Source of the DNA: a bacterium
Lineage (GTDB): Bacteria > Pseudomonadota > Alphaproteobacteria > Ferrovibrionales > Ferrovibrionaceae
Reading direction: 5' to 3'
Assembly: GCA_022844005.1 (NCBI GenBank)
Contig: JALHMN010000036.1
Location: 1 to 33,233, forward strand
Length of the DNA: 33,233 nt
Part shown: positions 10,227-20,497 of the stretch, one piece after another
How positions within the stretch are numbered: the stretch's first letter is position 1
Layout: each line of letters opens with the position of its first letter
Position numbers and translations under genes: made by a program
Notes under the pieces: model-generated
Told to the model about the DNA's origin: nothing
Database searches by the model: none
The model's input: only the letters and a program-made list of their open reading frames with translations

Positions 10227-10616
10227 ATGATGCCCGCGCACCCGGCCGGCGTGACTGCCTCGCCGCGCCGCAGGCGCATGTCCTGGCTGCCTGTACTTTG
10301 CGCCGGTCTCCTGCTGATGGTTGCTGCGCGCTTCTTCTTCGACATCGACCAGGGCCAGATCTGGCGCAAGCAGGTGAACTACATCGATCGGCAGAAGGGC
10401 TTCGGCTACGCCGTGGTCGGGCGCTTCGGCGCCATGAGTTTTCCCGCCGTGGTCGTCGACCGGGCCGACGAGGTGGGCGGAATAGCCTTCACCGACCCCC
10501 GGGGACAGAAGCACCAATACGCCAATTTCGACGGCTACCGGCTCAAGGCGGTCACGTTTCAGCCGCTCGACGGCAACCGGCGGCGGTTCGTGATGGTCTT
10601 GCGCCGGGCGGTCTAG
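10227..10616 (+). CDS. Hypothetical single-pass membrane protein
   Basis: This is a 129-residue protein I do not recognise. An Arg-rich N-terminus (SPRRRRMSW) precedes one hydrophobic helix (about residues 19-37), so it is probably anchored in the inner membrane with the rest periplasmic. The outer part begins FFDIDQGQIWRKQVNYIDRQ and has alternating strand-like stretches. The start could be ATG 10227, the ATG directly after it, or the internal ATG at 10278 just before the helix; no strong ribosome-binding site decides. It shares a palindromic CTAG (10613-10616) with the convergent cytochrome gene: TAG on each strand ends one protein. Confidence 0.65.
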   Translation: MMPAHPAGVTASPRRRRMSWLPVLCAGLLLMVAARFFFDIDQGQIWRKQVNYIDRQKGFGYAVVGRFGAMSFPAVVVDRADEVGGIAFTDPRGQKHQYANFDGYRLKAVTFQPLDGNRRRFVMVLRRAV

Positions 10617-11854
10617 CGGCGCCTCTTCCAGGCGGCGAGGCGTTCGGCCTGGTAAAGCGATGTCGGCCCGGCATGCCGAACCGCGGCGCGCGTATCGGCG
10701 ATCTCAAGGCGCAGATCGAGGATCAGTGGCGCGGCGCTTGCGGCGTCCTCCCCCTCCACCGCCATACCGATCGCGCGCAGGGCATCCGCCCAGCGTTCGA
10801 GAGCCGCCCGTGCCCCGGCATGCTGGTCCAGGGGCAGGCGGGCATGGATGAGGCCCACCTCCCGGCGCAGCATCCGCGCGGCCATGCCTGCGCTCTCTCT
10901 CGGCAGGTTGCTTGAGGGGGCCAGCAGGTCATCGACCCCGAGTGCAATCCGTTCGATGTCCTCGTCGATGGTGAGCGCCACGTTCCGCGGCGGGTCGATG
11001 GCACCGACCGCCTGCACATAGGCCAGCACCCAGCTCCGTGTCTGTGTGCCATGGCTGATGCCGTGGCGCCGGGCGTGACTCTCGATCGCCTCGGCGAGGC
11101 TGCCGGACGAGCCGTCGTGAAAGAAGCTCGTCATCGCCGACAGGCCGAGCAGCGACGGCGTGTTCCGGCCATCGTGCAGCTTGCCGTCCTGGAAGTCCGA
11201 TCCCGGACTGTGGCAGCCGGCGCATCCCTTGGCGAAACTCTCCCGGCCCCTGTGCGCGTCGAGCGGCGCGTTCTCGGCCAGGCGGCCATCCTCGCGCAGC
11301 TGCGCATTGGCCGGCGGGGGAAGCGCTGCGACATAGACGCCGAGCGCGCCGAGGATGGAGGGTGAAACCTCGCCCGCGAACTCGTGCCGGATCACGTTGC
11401 CGATGAAGTCGTCCAGTGCTGGAAAAGCGCCGCGTGACCCATAGGGCGCTGTCCTGCCGGCGTTCCACAGCGCCGGAATGCGCACGGGGTTGAAGACGCC
11501 ATCCTCGGCGGCGGGATTCCAGGCCTTGTGCGTGACATCGACTGTCCCCGGCATTCCGGACAGGCCGGGTATGAAAAACGCGGTATTGGCGCCGCCGGCC
11601 GGGTGGCAGGAGTTGCAGGAGAGTCCGGCGCGACGGGCCTCTCCGCCCAGGGTCTCGGGCGACCGGAAGGCCAACTCGCCGAGGCGCCAGTTCGCCGGCT
11701 GTCCGGTGTTCGCCACCAGCCCCGCCGGCCGCACGGCGGCCATGGCGCCGATCTCGGCTTCCGGCGTCATCCACAATGGGACGATGGAACCGTCCTGGGC
11801 CGCGGCCGCGCCCGCGGTGAGAAACAGGAAGAGGGCGGTTGCCCGCGCGTTCAC
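10613..11854 (-). CDS. Dihaem cytochrome c, cytochrome c peroxidase/MauG-like
   Basis: A 413-residue exported protein with two haem-attachment motifs, CNSCH (residues 80-84) and CAGCH (211-215), in the two-domain layout of bacterial dihaem cytochrome c peroxidases and MauG relatives. A signal peptide (ATALFLFLTAGAAAA) is present. Segments such as NPVRIPALWNAGRTAPYGSR and NTPSLLGLSAMTSFFHDGS are typical of the family. The GTG at 11854 is chosen over an upstream ATG (11908) because it puts the signal first and overlaps the cysE stop as GTGA. About 150 residues after the second haem are helical and unlike a normal peroxidase end. Peroxide reduction, protein oxidation or electron transfer are all possible. 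Its coupling to cysE is odd. Confidence 0.87.
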   Translation of the reverse strand: MNARATALFLFLTAGAAAAQDGSIVPLWMTPEAEIGAMAAVRPAGLVANTGQPANWRLGELAFRSPETLGGEARRAGLSCNSCHPAGGANTAFFIPGLSGMPGTVDVTHKAWNPAAEDGVFNPVRIPALWNAGRTAPYGSRGAFPALDDFIGNVIRHEFAGEVSPSILGALGVYVAALPPPANAQLREDGRLAENAPLDAHRGRESFAKGCAGCHSPGSDFQDGKLHDGRNTPSLLGLSAMTSFFHDGSSGSLAEAIESHARRHGISHGTQTRSWVLAYVQAVGAIDPPRNVALTIDEDIERIALGVDDLLAPSSNLPRESAGMAARMLRREVGLIHARLPLDQHAGARAALERWADALRAIGMAVEGEDAASAAPLILDLRLEIADTRAAVRHAGPTSLYQAERLAAWKRRR

Positions 11855-12669
11855 GCCTCGCCCGGCAGCCGCTGGTCCATGTCCCGGGCGGGGTGCGACG
11901 AACCGCATTCGCCGACATAGCGCGCCGGCACTCCCGCGACCGTGCAGCCTGCCCGCACCGGCGACAGTACGACGCTGCCGGCCGCGACCTTGGCGAATTC
12001 TCCGACCTCGATATTGCCCAGCACCTTGGCGCCGGCCGCGAGCAGCACGCCCCGCCTGATCTTCGGATGCCGGTCACCGCGTTCCTTGCCGGTGCCGCCG
12101 AGGCTCACGCCATGCAGCATGGAGACGTCGTTCTCCACCACCGCGGTCTCGCCGATCACGATTCCGGTCGCATGATCGATGAAAACCCCGCAGCCGATCT
12201 TCGCCGCCGGATGGATGTCCGTGCCGAACAGTTCCGACGACCGGCTTTGCAGGTAGTAGGCCATGGTGGTGCGACCCTGCGTCCACAGCCAATGCGCCAC
12301 GCGATGCGTCTGCAGCGCCTGGAAGCCCTTGAAGAACAAAAGCGGCTGCACGGCGAAGCGGCAGGCGGGATCGCGTTCGGTGACCGCTACCACATCGGCG
12401 CGGATGGCCGAACTGGCATCGCGAATGGTGCCGTACGCCTCGTCGAAAACCTGACGCAACAGCATGGCGGGAAGGTCGGCATTGCCCAGCCGATGTGCCT
12501 GCACGTAGGAAAGGCTGGCCTCGAGTGTCGGGTGGTTCAGTACGCTGGCGTGCAGCATGCCGGCCATCACCGGTTCCTGGGCTGCCAGCCGCATGGCTTC
12601 GGCGCGAATCTGCTCCCAGACGGGATCCAGCGTGGCGATGTTTACGTCCTGGATGTCGCGATTGCTCAT
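11851..12669 (-). CDS. cysE: Serine O-acetyltransferase
   Basis: It makes O-acetylserine from serine and acetyl-CoA, the committed step to cysteine. It is 272 residues, with an N-terminal helical domain and a C-terminal left-handed beta-helix. By comparison with E. coli CysE the catalytic pair is Asp151 (DIHPAAKIG) and His166 (FIDHATG), with His201 in GDRHPKI. The CoA-side end reads AGVPARYVGECG. The tail MDQRLPGEA resembles the end that binds cysteine synthase but lacks the terminal isoleucine important for that complex in E. coli. The ATG at 12669 has GAGGGG upstream; an in-frame ATG at 12690 is rejected. It follows tldD by 22 bases and overlaps the cytochrome start by 4 bases. Confidence 0.96.
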   Translation of the reverse strand: MSNRDIQDVNIATLDPVWEQIRAEAMRLAAQEPVMAGMLHASVLNHPTLEASLSYVQAHRLGNADLPAMLLRQVFDEAYGTIRDASSAIRADVVAVTERDPACRFAVQPLLFFKGFQALQTHRVAHWLWTQGRTTMAYYLQSRSSELFGTDIHPAAKIGCGVFIDHATGIVIGETAVVENDVSMLHGVSLGGTGKERGDRHPKIRRGVLLAAGAKVLGNIEVGEFAKVAAGSVVLSPVRAGCTVAGVPARYVGECGSSHPARDMDQRLPGEA

Positions 12670-12691
12670 CGTTGGTCCCCTCGCCGGCAAC

Positions 12692-14137
12692 CTAGGCCGC
12701 GCGGGCGGCCGTGCCGCCCACGGTGATCGATTCCAGCAGCATGGTCGGCTGGCCGACGCCGACAGGGACGCCCTGGCCGTTCTTTCCGCAGACCCCGATG
12801 CCTGGGTCCAGCTTCAGGTCGTTGCCGATCATGCTCACCTTCTTGAGGGCCTCCGCACCGGCGCCGATAAGTGTCGCGCCCTTCAGCGGCCGGCCGATCC
12901 TGCCATTTTCGATCTCATAGGCTTCGGTGCAGGTGAAGACGAACTTGCCCGAGGTGATGTCGACCTGGCCGCCGCCGAAATTGACCGCGTACATGCCCTT
13001 CTTCACCGAGGCCAGGATCTCCTTCGGGTCGCGGTCACCGGCCAGCATGATCGTATTGGTCATGCGCGGCATCGGCATGTAGGCATAACCCTGCCGGCGG
13101 CCGTTGCCGGTGGGCGATACGCCCATCAGGCGCGCGTTCAGCCGGTCCTGCAACAGGCCCTTGAGGATTCCGTCCTCGATCAGGACGGTGCGCTGGGTGG
13201 GGGTGCCCTCGTCGTCGACGCTGAGCGAGCCGCGCCGCGCCGCGATCGAACCGTCGTCGACCACCGTCACCCCGGGCGCCGCCACCCGCTCGCCCATGAG
13301 GCCGGAGAAGACCGAGGACTTCTTGCGGTTGAAATCGCCCTCCAGCCCATGCCCGATCGCCTCATGCAGCAGGATCCCGGGCCAGCCGGGGCCGAGCACG
13401 ACGGGCATCTCGCCGGCCGGTGCCGGAACCGATTCGAGGTTGACCAGTGCCTGGCGCAGCGCCTCGTCCACCTGGCCCTGCCAGCTGCCGTCGCTCAGAT
13501 AGGCGAGATAGCCGGTACGTCCGCCGGCGCCATGACTGCCGGTTTCCTGCCGGTCGCCGTCGCCGACCATCACCGATACGTTGATGCGGACCAGCGGGCG
13601 GATATCCTCGACCAGGTGCCCGTCGGCCCGGAGGATGGCGACCGCCTGCCAGGTGCCGGCCAGCGAGGCGGAAACCTGCCTTACCCGGGGATCCTTGGCC
13701 CTGGCATAGGCATCGATCTCCTGCAGCAGCTTCACCTTCTTCTCGAAGCCGACTTCGCTCAGCGGGTTGTCCGCGCCGTACAGCGCCCGGTTGGTCCTTG
13801 CCGGGGCGGCGGCCATGCTGCCCGTATATCCGGTGCGAACGGCCTGGACGGCTTCGGCGGCCCGCTTGATCGATGCCTCGTCCAGTTCGGAGGCATGCGC
13901 ATAGCCGGTCGATTCGCCGGTCACCGCCCGCAGTCCAAAGCCCTGGCTGGTGTCGAAACTCGCACTTTTCAGCCGGCCGTCGTCGAACACGAAGGCTTCC
14001 GACTGGCCATACTCCAGGAACAGCTCGCCATCGTCCATGCCGCTGAGGGCACCGCCCACGATACGCTCGACCCGGCCCTGATCGAGGCCGGCCCGTTGGA
14101 AGAACAGGTCGCGTGCAGCGGTTGGAGTCGTGCTCAT
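12692..14137 (-). CDS. tldD: Metalloprotease TldD
   Basis: TldD pairs with TldE (PmbA) to form a zinc peptidase that degrades unfolded peptides and matures some peptide products. It is 481 residues, the normal length. The zinc motif HEAIGHGLEGD sits at about residues 258-268 (His258, Glu259, His263). The Gly-rich C-terminus GVCGKNGQGVPVGVGQPTML is characteristic. ATG 14137 follows GAGGAA; the open frame extends upstream to 14266 but that part is not family sequence. No tldE/pmbA partner lies in this window and must be elsewhere. It is divergent from coxB across 276 bases, an arrangement I associate with many alphaproteobacteria, and leads the tldD-cysE-cytochrome unit. Confidence 0.96.
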   Translation of the reverse strand: MSTTPTAARDLFFQRAGLDQGRVERIVGGALSGMDDGELFLEYGQSEAFVFDDGRLKSASFDTSQGFGLRAVTGESTGYAHASELDEASIKRAAEAVQAVRTGYTGSMAAAPARTNRALYGADNPLSEVGFEKKVKLLQEIDAYARAKDPRVRQVSASLAGTWQAVAILRADGHLVEDIRPLVRINVSVMVGDGDRQETGSHGAGGRTGYLAYLSDGSWQGQVDEALRQALVNLESVPAPAGEMPVVLGPGWPGILLHEAIGHGLEGDFNRKKSSVFSGLMGERVAAPGVTVVDDGSIAARRGSLSVDDEGTPTQRTVLIEDGILKGLLQDRLNARLMGVSPTGNGRRQGYAYMPMPRMTNTIMLAGDRDPKEILASVKKGMYAVNFGGGQVDITSGKFVFTCTEAYEIENGRIGRPLKGATLIGAGAEALKKVSMIGNDLKLDPGIGVCGKNGQGVPVGVGQPTMLLESITVGGTAARAA

Positions 14138-14291
14138 CGGCCAATTCCTCGATAGGTGCATGTGCAACTTAGCGCGCCGGATCGGGGTTTTCGACCCCCC
14201 GGCCGCCGTCTTCCCGCCGGCTCGCACAGACAGGGTGCCCCGGGCGCCGGAAGTGATATTATTCATCGTGTTGCATCGCCCTATGCCTACG

Positions 14292-14336
14292 GCGCGACCA
14301 CATGTCGCGCGGAGGGGCAGGGGGCATACCTATAAT
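14292..14336 (+). promoter_or_regulatory. Candidate promoter and operator of the aa3 oxidase operon
   Basis: A perfect TATAAT at 14331-14336 lies 78 bases before the coxB ATG. No good -35 is present at 14308-14313 (CGCGGA). That position is instead partly covered by an inverted repeat, GCGCGAC (14292-14298) and GTCGCGC (14304-14310) with a 5-base CACAT spacer. A weak -35 overlapped by a palindrome is what an activator- or repressor-controlled promoter looks like, but no regulator can be named. The rest of 14138-14413 shows no gene. Confidence 0.4.
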
Positions 14337-14413
14337 AACCCGAGCACGGGAATTCAGGGGCGGGTCGGTTCACTTGGCACGCCCTATGACTTGGGAATGG
14401 AAAGGCGACGGGC

Positions 14414-16898
<2,485 letters not shown>

Positions 16899-16925
16899 GG
16901 CCGGAAGGTCAGGGGTCGGGTCGAG

Positions 16926-17846
16926 ATGACGGACATCACGGTCAGAAACGAGGCGGCGCCGCTCGGCGCCGCCGGCGTCTCGGAGGCGACGGCGGCGGAT
17001 TTCTTCGCCCTGTTGAAGCCTCGCGTGATGTCGCTCGTGGTCTTCACCGCCCTGGTCGGTCTGGTGGCGGCGCCGGGAGGCATCCATCCCGCGATCGCCG
17101 CGGTAGCGCTGTTCTTCATCGCCCTCGGCGCCGGGGCGTCGGGCGCGATGAACATGTGGTGGGACGCCGATATTGACGCGCGGATGGCGCGGACCGCGTC
17201 CCGGCCCGTTCCCGCCGGCCGCGTCACGCCGGGCGAGGCATTGGGCTTCGGGCTGGCCCTCTCTGTCTTCGCCGTCTCCTGCATGGGCCTGCTGGTAAAT
17301 CTGGCCTCGGCGGCGATCCTCGCCTTCACCATCTTCTTCTACGTCGTCGTCTATTCGATGTGGCTGAAGCGGCGGACGCCGCAGAACATCGTCATCGGCG
17401 GCGCGGCCGGTGCGTTCCCGCCGATGATCGGCTGGGCGGCGGTGACCGGTGGCGTCGACCTCGGCTCGATCGCGCTGTTCGCGATCATCTTCCTCTGGAC
17501 ACCGCCGCATTTCTGGGCTCTCTCGCTGGTGAAGGCTGGCGAGTACGCCAAGGTCGGCGTGCCGATGCTACCCGTGGTGGCGGGCGGCGCGGAAACCCGG
17601 CGCCAGATCGTCCTGTATTCCTGGCTTCTGGTCGCCTCCACCACGGCTCCGCTCGCTCTCGATCTTGGCGGCGTCGCCTATGGACTGGCGGCGGCCGTGC
17701 TGGGTGCGGTCTTCCTGGTGCTGGCTCACCTCCTGAAGCGGCGGCCGAGCGATCGCGCGGCGATGCGGCTCTTCGGCTTCTCCATCCTCTATCTCTTCCT
17801 GCTCTTTGCCGTCCTCCTCGGCGAAGCGCTGGCACGGGGCCTTTAG
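16926..17846 (+). CDS. ctaB: Protohaem IX farnesyltransferase (haem O synthase)
   Basis: It adds a farnesyl group to haem b to make haem O, the precursor of the haem A used by this oxidase. It is 306 residues, a polytopic UbiA-superfamily prenyltransferase. The first metal/diphosphate motif is Asn76, Asp80 and Asp84 in [12 protein letters not shown], followed by [12 protein letters not shown]. The second Asp-containing segment is replaced, as in this family, by a loop around [13 protein letters not shown]. It starts 27 bases after ctaD. Haem A synthase (ctaA), needed for the next step, is not in the window. The cyoE name is also used for this family. Confidence 0.96.
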   Translation: MTDITVRNEAAPLGAAGVSEATAADFFALLKPRVMSLVVFTALVGLVAAPGGIHPAIAAVALFFIALGAGASGAMNMWWDADIDARMARTASRPVPAGRVTPGEALGFGLALSVFAVSCMGLLVNLASAAILAFTIFFYVVVYSMWLKRRTPQNIVIGGAAGAFPPMIGWAAVTGGVDLGSIALFAIIFLWTPPHFWALSLVKAGEYAKVGVPMLPVVAGGAETRRQIVLYSWLLVASTTAPLALDLGGVAYGLAAAVLGAVFLVLAHLLKRRPSDRAAMRLFGFSILYLFLLFAVLLGEALARGL

Positions 17847-17850
17847 GGCG

Positions 17851-17973
17851 ATGGCCCGCTCGGACATGCATCGTCAGCGCCGCGGGCGGAACTATGCGCT
17901 CGGTGGCTTCCTGTTGCTCCTGGTGTTCATTTTCTTCGTCGTCACCATCGTGAAGATGAAGGGGGCGGCCTGA
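17851..17973 (+). CDS. 40-residue single-pass membrane protein in the oxidase cluster (CoxF-like)
   Basis: A tiny gene in the gap between ctaB and ctaG. The product has a basic N-terminus (HRQRRGRN), one strongly hydrophobic helix (ALGGFLLLLVFIFFVVTIV) and a short basic end (KMKGAA), so it should be an N-in single-span inner-membrane peptide. It starts 4 bases after the ctaB stop, and its TGA overlaps the ctaG ATG (TGATG), so it is embedded in the operon and coupled. Small membrane proteins at this position are known in alphaproteobacterial cox clusters (annotated as CoxF or similar); their role is probably oxidase assembly. The name is a positional inference. Confidence 0.85.
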   Translation: MARSDMHRQRRGRNYALGGFLLLLVFIFFVVTIVKMKGAA

Positions 17974-18566
17974 TGGACGCGCTCGCCCGCCGAAACCGCC
18001 GCGTCGGCTTGATGGCGGCAATGGCCGCCGGCGTCATGGTCGGTTTCTCTTACGCCGCGGTGCCGCTCTACGACATGTTCTGCCGCCTCACCGGCTTCGG
18101 TGGGACCACCCAGGTCGCGGTCAAGGCGCCGGACAAGCCGGGCGAGCGGATCGTCACCATCCGCTTCAATGGCGACACCGCTCAAGGCCTGCCCTGGGGC
18201 TTTCGCCCGGAGCGAGTCGAGATGAAGGTGCGCGTGGGCGAGGAGCACCTGGCCTTCTACAAGGCCGTCAACCGCTCCGGACGCGCCATCACCGGAACCG
18301 CTACCTACAACGTCCAGCCCGACCAGGCCGGCATCTACTTCCAGAAGATCGCCTGTTTCTGCTTCACCGAGCAGACGCTGGAGCCCGGCCAGGCGGTCGA
18401 CATGCCGGTGTCGTTCTTCGTCGATCCAGCCATGGCCGATGATCCGGCGATGGCGCGGGTCAACACGATTACGCTTTCCTACACCTTCTTCGAGGCGCCC
18501 GCGAAGCCGAACCGGGTCACGGCGGCGGTCGACGCCCCTTCGAAGACCAGCATCTCCAGGGAGTGA
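17973..18566 (+). CDS. ctaG: Cytochrome c oxidase assembly protein CtaG (Cox11 family)
   Basis: It delivers copper to the CuB site of subunit I from the periplasmic side. It is 197 residues: one N-terminal helix (residues 12-30), then an immunoglobulin-like copper-binding domain. Copper ligands are visible as Cys128 and Cys130 in [10 protein letters not shown], and the membrane-proximal Cys37 in [12 protein letters not shown] is kept. The start overlaps the preceding 40-residue gene by one base, and the stop overlaps a possible GTG of ctaE. Confidence 0.97.
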   Translation: MDALARRNRRVGLMAAMAAGVMVGFSYAAVPLYDMFCRLTGFGGTTQVAVKAPDKPGERIVTIRFNGDTAQGLPWGFRPERVEMKVRVGEEHLAFYKAVNRSGRAITGTATYNVQPDQAGIYFQKIACFCFTEQTLEPGQAVDMPVSFFVDPAMADDPAMARVNTITLSYTFFEAPAKPNRVTAAVDAPSKTSISRE

Positions 18567-18571
18567 GGGAC

Positions 18572-19396
18572 ATGGCTGCAACCGAAGCCAAGGGACACGA
18601 TTACCATCTCGTCGATCCGAGTCCCTGGCCGATCGTCGGCGCGGTCTCGGCCTTCGTGGTGACGGTGGGCGGGGTGCTCTACATGCACTCGCTGCCGTGG
18701 GGGAAGCCCGTGGTGCTCGTCGGTTTCCTCATGGTCCTCTACACCATGTTCATGTGGTGGCGGGATGTGATCCGCGAGGCCGAGCATGAAGGCCACCACA
18801 CGCCGGTGGTCCAGCTGCATCTGCGCTACGGGATGATGCTGTTCATCGCCTCCGAGGTGATGTTCTTCGTTGCCTGGTTCTGGGCCTTCTTCGGCGCCGC
18901 CCTGTTCCCCAACGTCAACATGAACCATCAGTGGCCGCCGCCGGGCATCGAGGTCTTCGATCCCTGGCATCTGCCGTTCCTGAACACGGTCATCCTGCTT
19001 GCTTCGGGCACCACGGTGACCTGGGCGCACCACGCCTTGCTGCATGGCGACCGCAAGGGCCTGGTGCAGGGACTGATCCTCACCTGCGTCCTGGGTGCCA
19101 TCTTCACCTGTGTCCAGGCCTACGAGTACAGCCACGCCGCTTTCGGCTTCAAGGACGGCATCTACGCCTCGACCTTCTACATGGCGACCGGGTTTCACGG
19201 TGCGCATGTGCTGATCGGGACGATCTTCCTGCTCGTGACGCTCGGCCGCGCGGTGGCCGGCCACTTCAAGCCGGATCATCACTTCGGCTTCGAGGCGGCC
19301 GCGTGGTACTGGCATTTCGTCGACGTGGTCTGGCTGTTCCTCTTCTTCTGCATCTACTGGTGGGGAGCGGGCAGCGCCACGCCTGCCGGCCACTAG
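18572..19396 (+). CDS. ctaE: Cytochrome c oxidase subunit III
   Basis: The seven-helix subunit that stabilises the catalytic core and supports proton uptake. It is 274 residues from the ATG at 18572, which has AGGGAG 8 bases upstream; a GTG at 18563 overlapping the ctaG stop would add three residues and cannot be excluded. Family features are [12 protein letters not shown] at the N-terminus, the [15 protein letters not shown] helix with its conserved Glu, and [20 protein letters not shown] near the C-terminus. It is the last structural subunit of the operon. Also called coxC. Confidence 0.97.
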   Translation: MAATEAKGHDYHLVDPSPWPIVGAVSAFVVTVGGVLYMHSLPWGKPVVLVGFLMVLYTMFMWWRDVIREAEHEGHHTPVVQLHLRYGMMLFIASEVMFFVAWFWAFFGAALFPNVNMNHQWPPPGIEVFDPWHLPFLNTVILLASGTTVTWAHHALLHGDRKGLVQGLILTCVLGAIFTCVQAYEYSHAAFGFKDGIYASTFYMATGFHGAHVLIGTIFLLVTLGRAVAGHFKPDHHFGFEAAAWYWHFVDVVWLFLFFCIYWWGAGSATPAGH

Positions 19397-19765
19397 TTGG
19401 TAGAGCCGTTCTATCCGGTCGTTTCCCCCTTCGTCGCCGGCCTGCGGTGCCGTTGCCCGCGTTGCGGCGAAGGGGCGCTCTACCAGGGCTTCCTGACGGT
19501 TCGTCCGGCCTGCACACGATGCGGACTGGACTACGGCAAGGTTGATTCGGGCGACGGTCCCGCCGTGTTCATCAGCATGATCGCCGGCTTCATCGTCGTC
19601 GGACTTGCGCTCTGGACAGAGGTTCGATTCGAACCTCCGCTCTGGGTCCATGTTCTCCTGTGGTTCCCCCTGATCCTCATCCTGTCGCTCGGCCTGCTGC
19701 GCCCGTTGAAGGCCCTCCTGATCGCGCTGCAGTATCGCCACAAGGTCATCGAAGGCTTCGGTTGA
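19397..19765 (+). CDS. DUF983 family protein, zinc-ribbon plus two membrane helices
   Basis: A 122-residue protein of DUF983, a family I know from the end of alphaproteobacterial cox operons. The N-terminal part has two cysteine pairs, CPRC and CTRC, spaced like a zinc ribbon; two membrane helices follow (MIAGFIVVGLAL and VLLWFPLILILSLGLL). The likely start is TTG at 19397, directly after the ctaE stop, with no clear ribosome-binding site, so translation probably depends on coupling. It ends one base before the GTG of the SURF1 gene. The function is unknown; context suggests oxidase biogenesis. Confidence 0.9.
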   Translation: MVEPFYPVVSPFVAGLRCRCPRCGEGALYQGFLTVRPACTRCGLDYGKVDSGDGPAVFISMIAGFIVVGLALWTEVRFEPPLWVHVLLWFPLILILSLGLLRPLKALLIALQYRHKVIEGFG

Positions 19766-19766
19766 C

Positions 19767-20468
19767 GTGAAATTCCGTCCGGCTCTCTGGCCGACCCTGT
19801 TCACCATCCCGGCGCTGGTCATGCTGATCGGTCTCGGTACCTGGCAGGTGGATCGGCTCGCCTGGAAGAGTGGCATCATCGCCAGGATCGAGACGAATGC
19901 CAGGCTGCCGGCAATGCCCCTGCCGCCGGCCGCGAGCGTCGATCCGGCGGCGCTGGAATACCGACCCGTCTCGGTGACCGGCACCTTCCGCCACGACAGG
20001 GAAGTGCATCTTCTCGCCACGACCCAGCGCGGCAATACGGGCTATCAGCTGATCGTGCCGCTGGATCGCGCCGAGGGCGGCACCGTGCTGGTCAACCGCG
20101 GCTGGGTGCCGGCGGCCCGCAAGGAGCGCGAGACGCGGCCCGAGAGCCTGCCCGCCGGGCCGGTGACCGTAACCGGGCTACTGCGCAAGCCTTGGCACCA
20201 GGGCTGGTTCGTGCCCGACAACGACCTGAAGCGCAACGTGTGGTTCTACGGCGACGCGACGGCCATGGCGAAGGAGATGGGCGTCGATGCCCCGCCCTTC
20301 TTCATCGAGGCCGATGCGACGCCCAATCCGGGCGGTCTGCCGCTCGGCGGGCAGACCCGCCTCGACGTTCCGAACAACCACCTGACCTACGTGGTGACCT
20401 GGTACGGGTTTGCCGTGGTGCTGGTGGTGATCTACTTCGCCTATCATCGGCGCGAGGGGCGCTTCTAG
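19767..20468 (+). CDS. SURF1 family oxidase assembly protein
   Basis: SURF1 proteins help insert or position haem A in subunit I. This is 233 residues with the family layout of one helix at each end (FTIPALVMLIGLGTWQVDRL and TYVVTWYGFAVVLVVIYFAY) and a large periplasmic domain between. Hallmarks are GLGTWQ near residue 23, VNRGWVP near 112 and the C-terminal NNHLTYVVTWYGFA. The GTG start at 19767 is one base after the DUF983 stop. The neighbourhood makes aa3 oxidase the clear client. Confidence 0.95.
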   Translation: MKFRPALWPTLFTIPALVMLIGLGTWQVDRLAWKSGIIARIETNARLPAMPLPPAASVDPAALEYRPVSVTGTFRHDREVHLLATTQRGNTGYQLIVPLDRAEGGTVLVNRGWVPAARKERETRPESLPAGPVTVTGLLRKPWHQGWFVPDNDLKRNVWFYGDATAMAKEMGVDAPPFFIEADATPNPGGLPLGGQTRLDVPNNHLTYVVTWYGFAVVLVVIYFAYHRREGRF

Positions 20469-20497
20469 TCCCTCCCCACGGTCTGAAGCGGGGCGTG

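Noticed and set aside
12557-14155. Open plus-strand frame of 532 codons
   Set aside because: Antisense to tldD, which has the HExxxH zinc motif and family length.
18479-20035. Open minus-strand frame of 518 codons
   Set aside because: Antisense to ctaE, DUF983 and SURF1; no domain and no ribosome-binding site.
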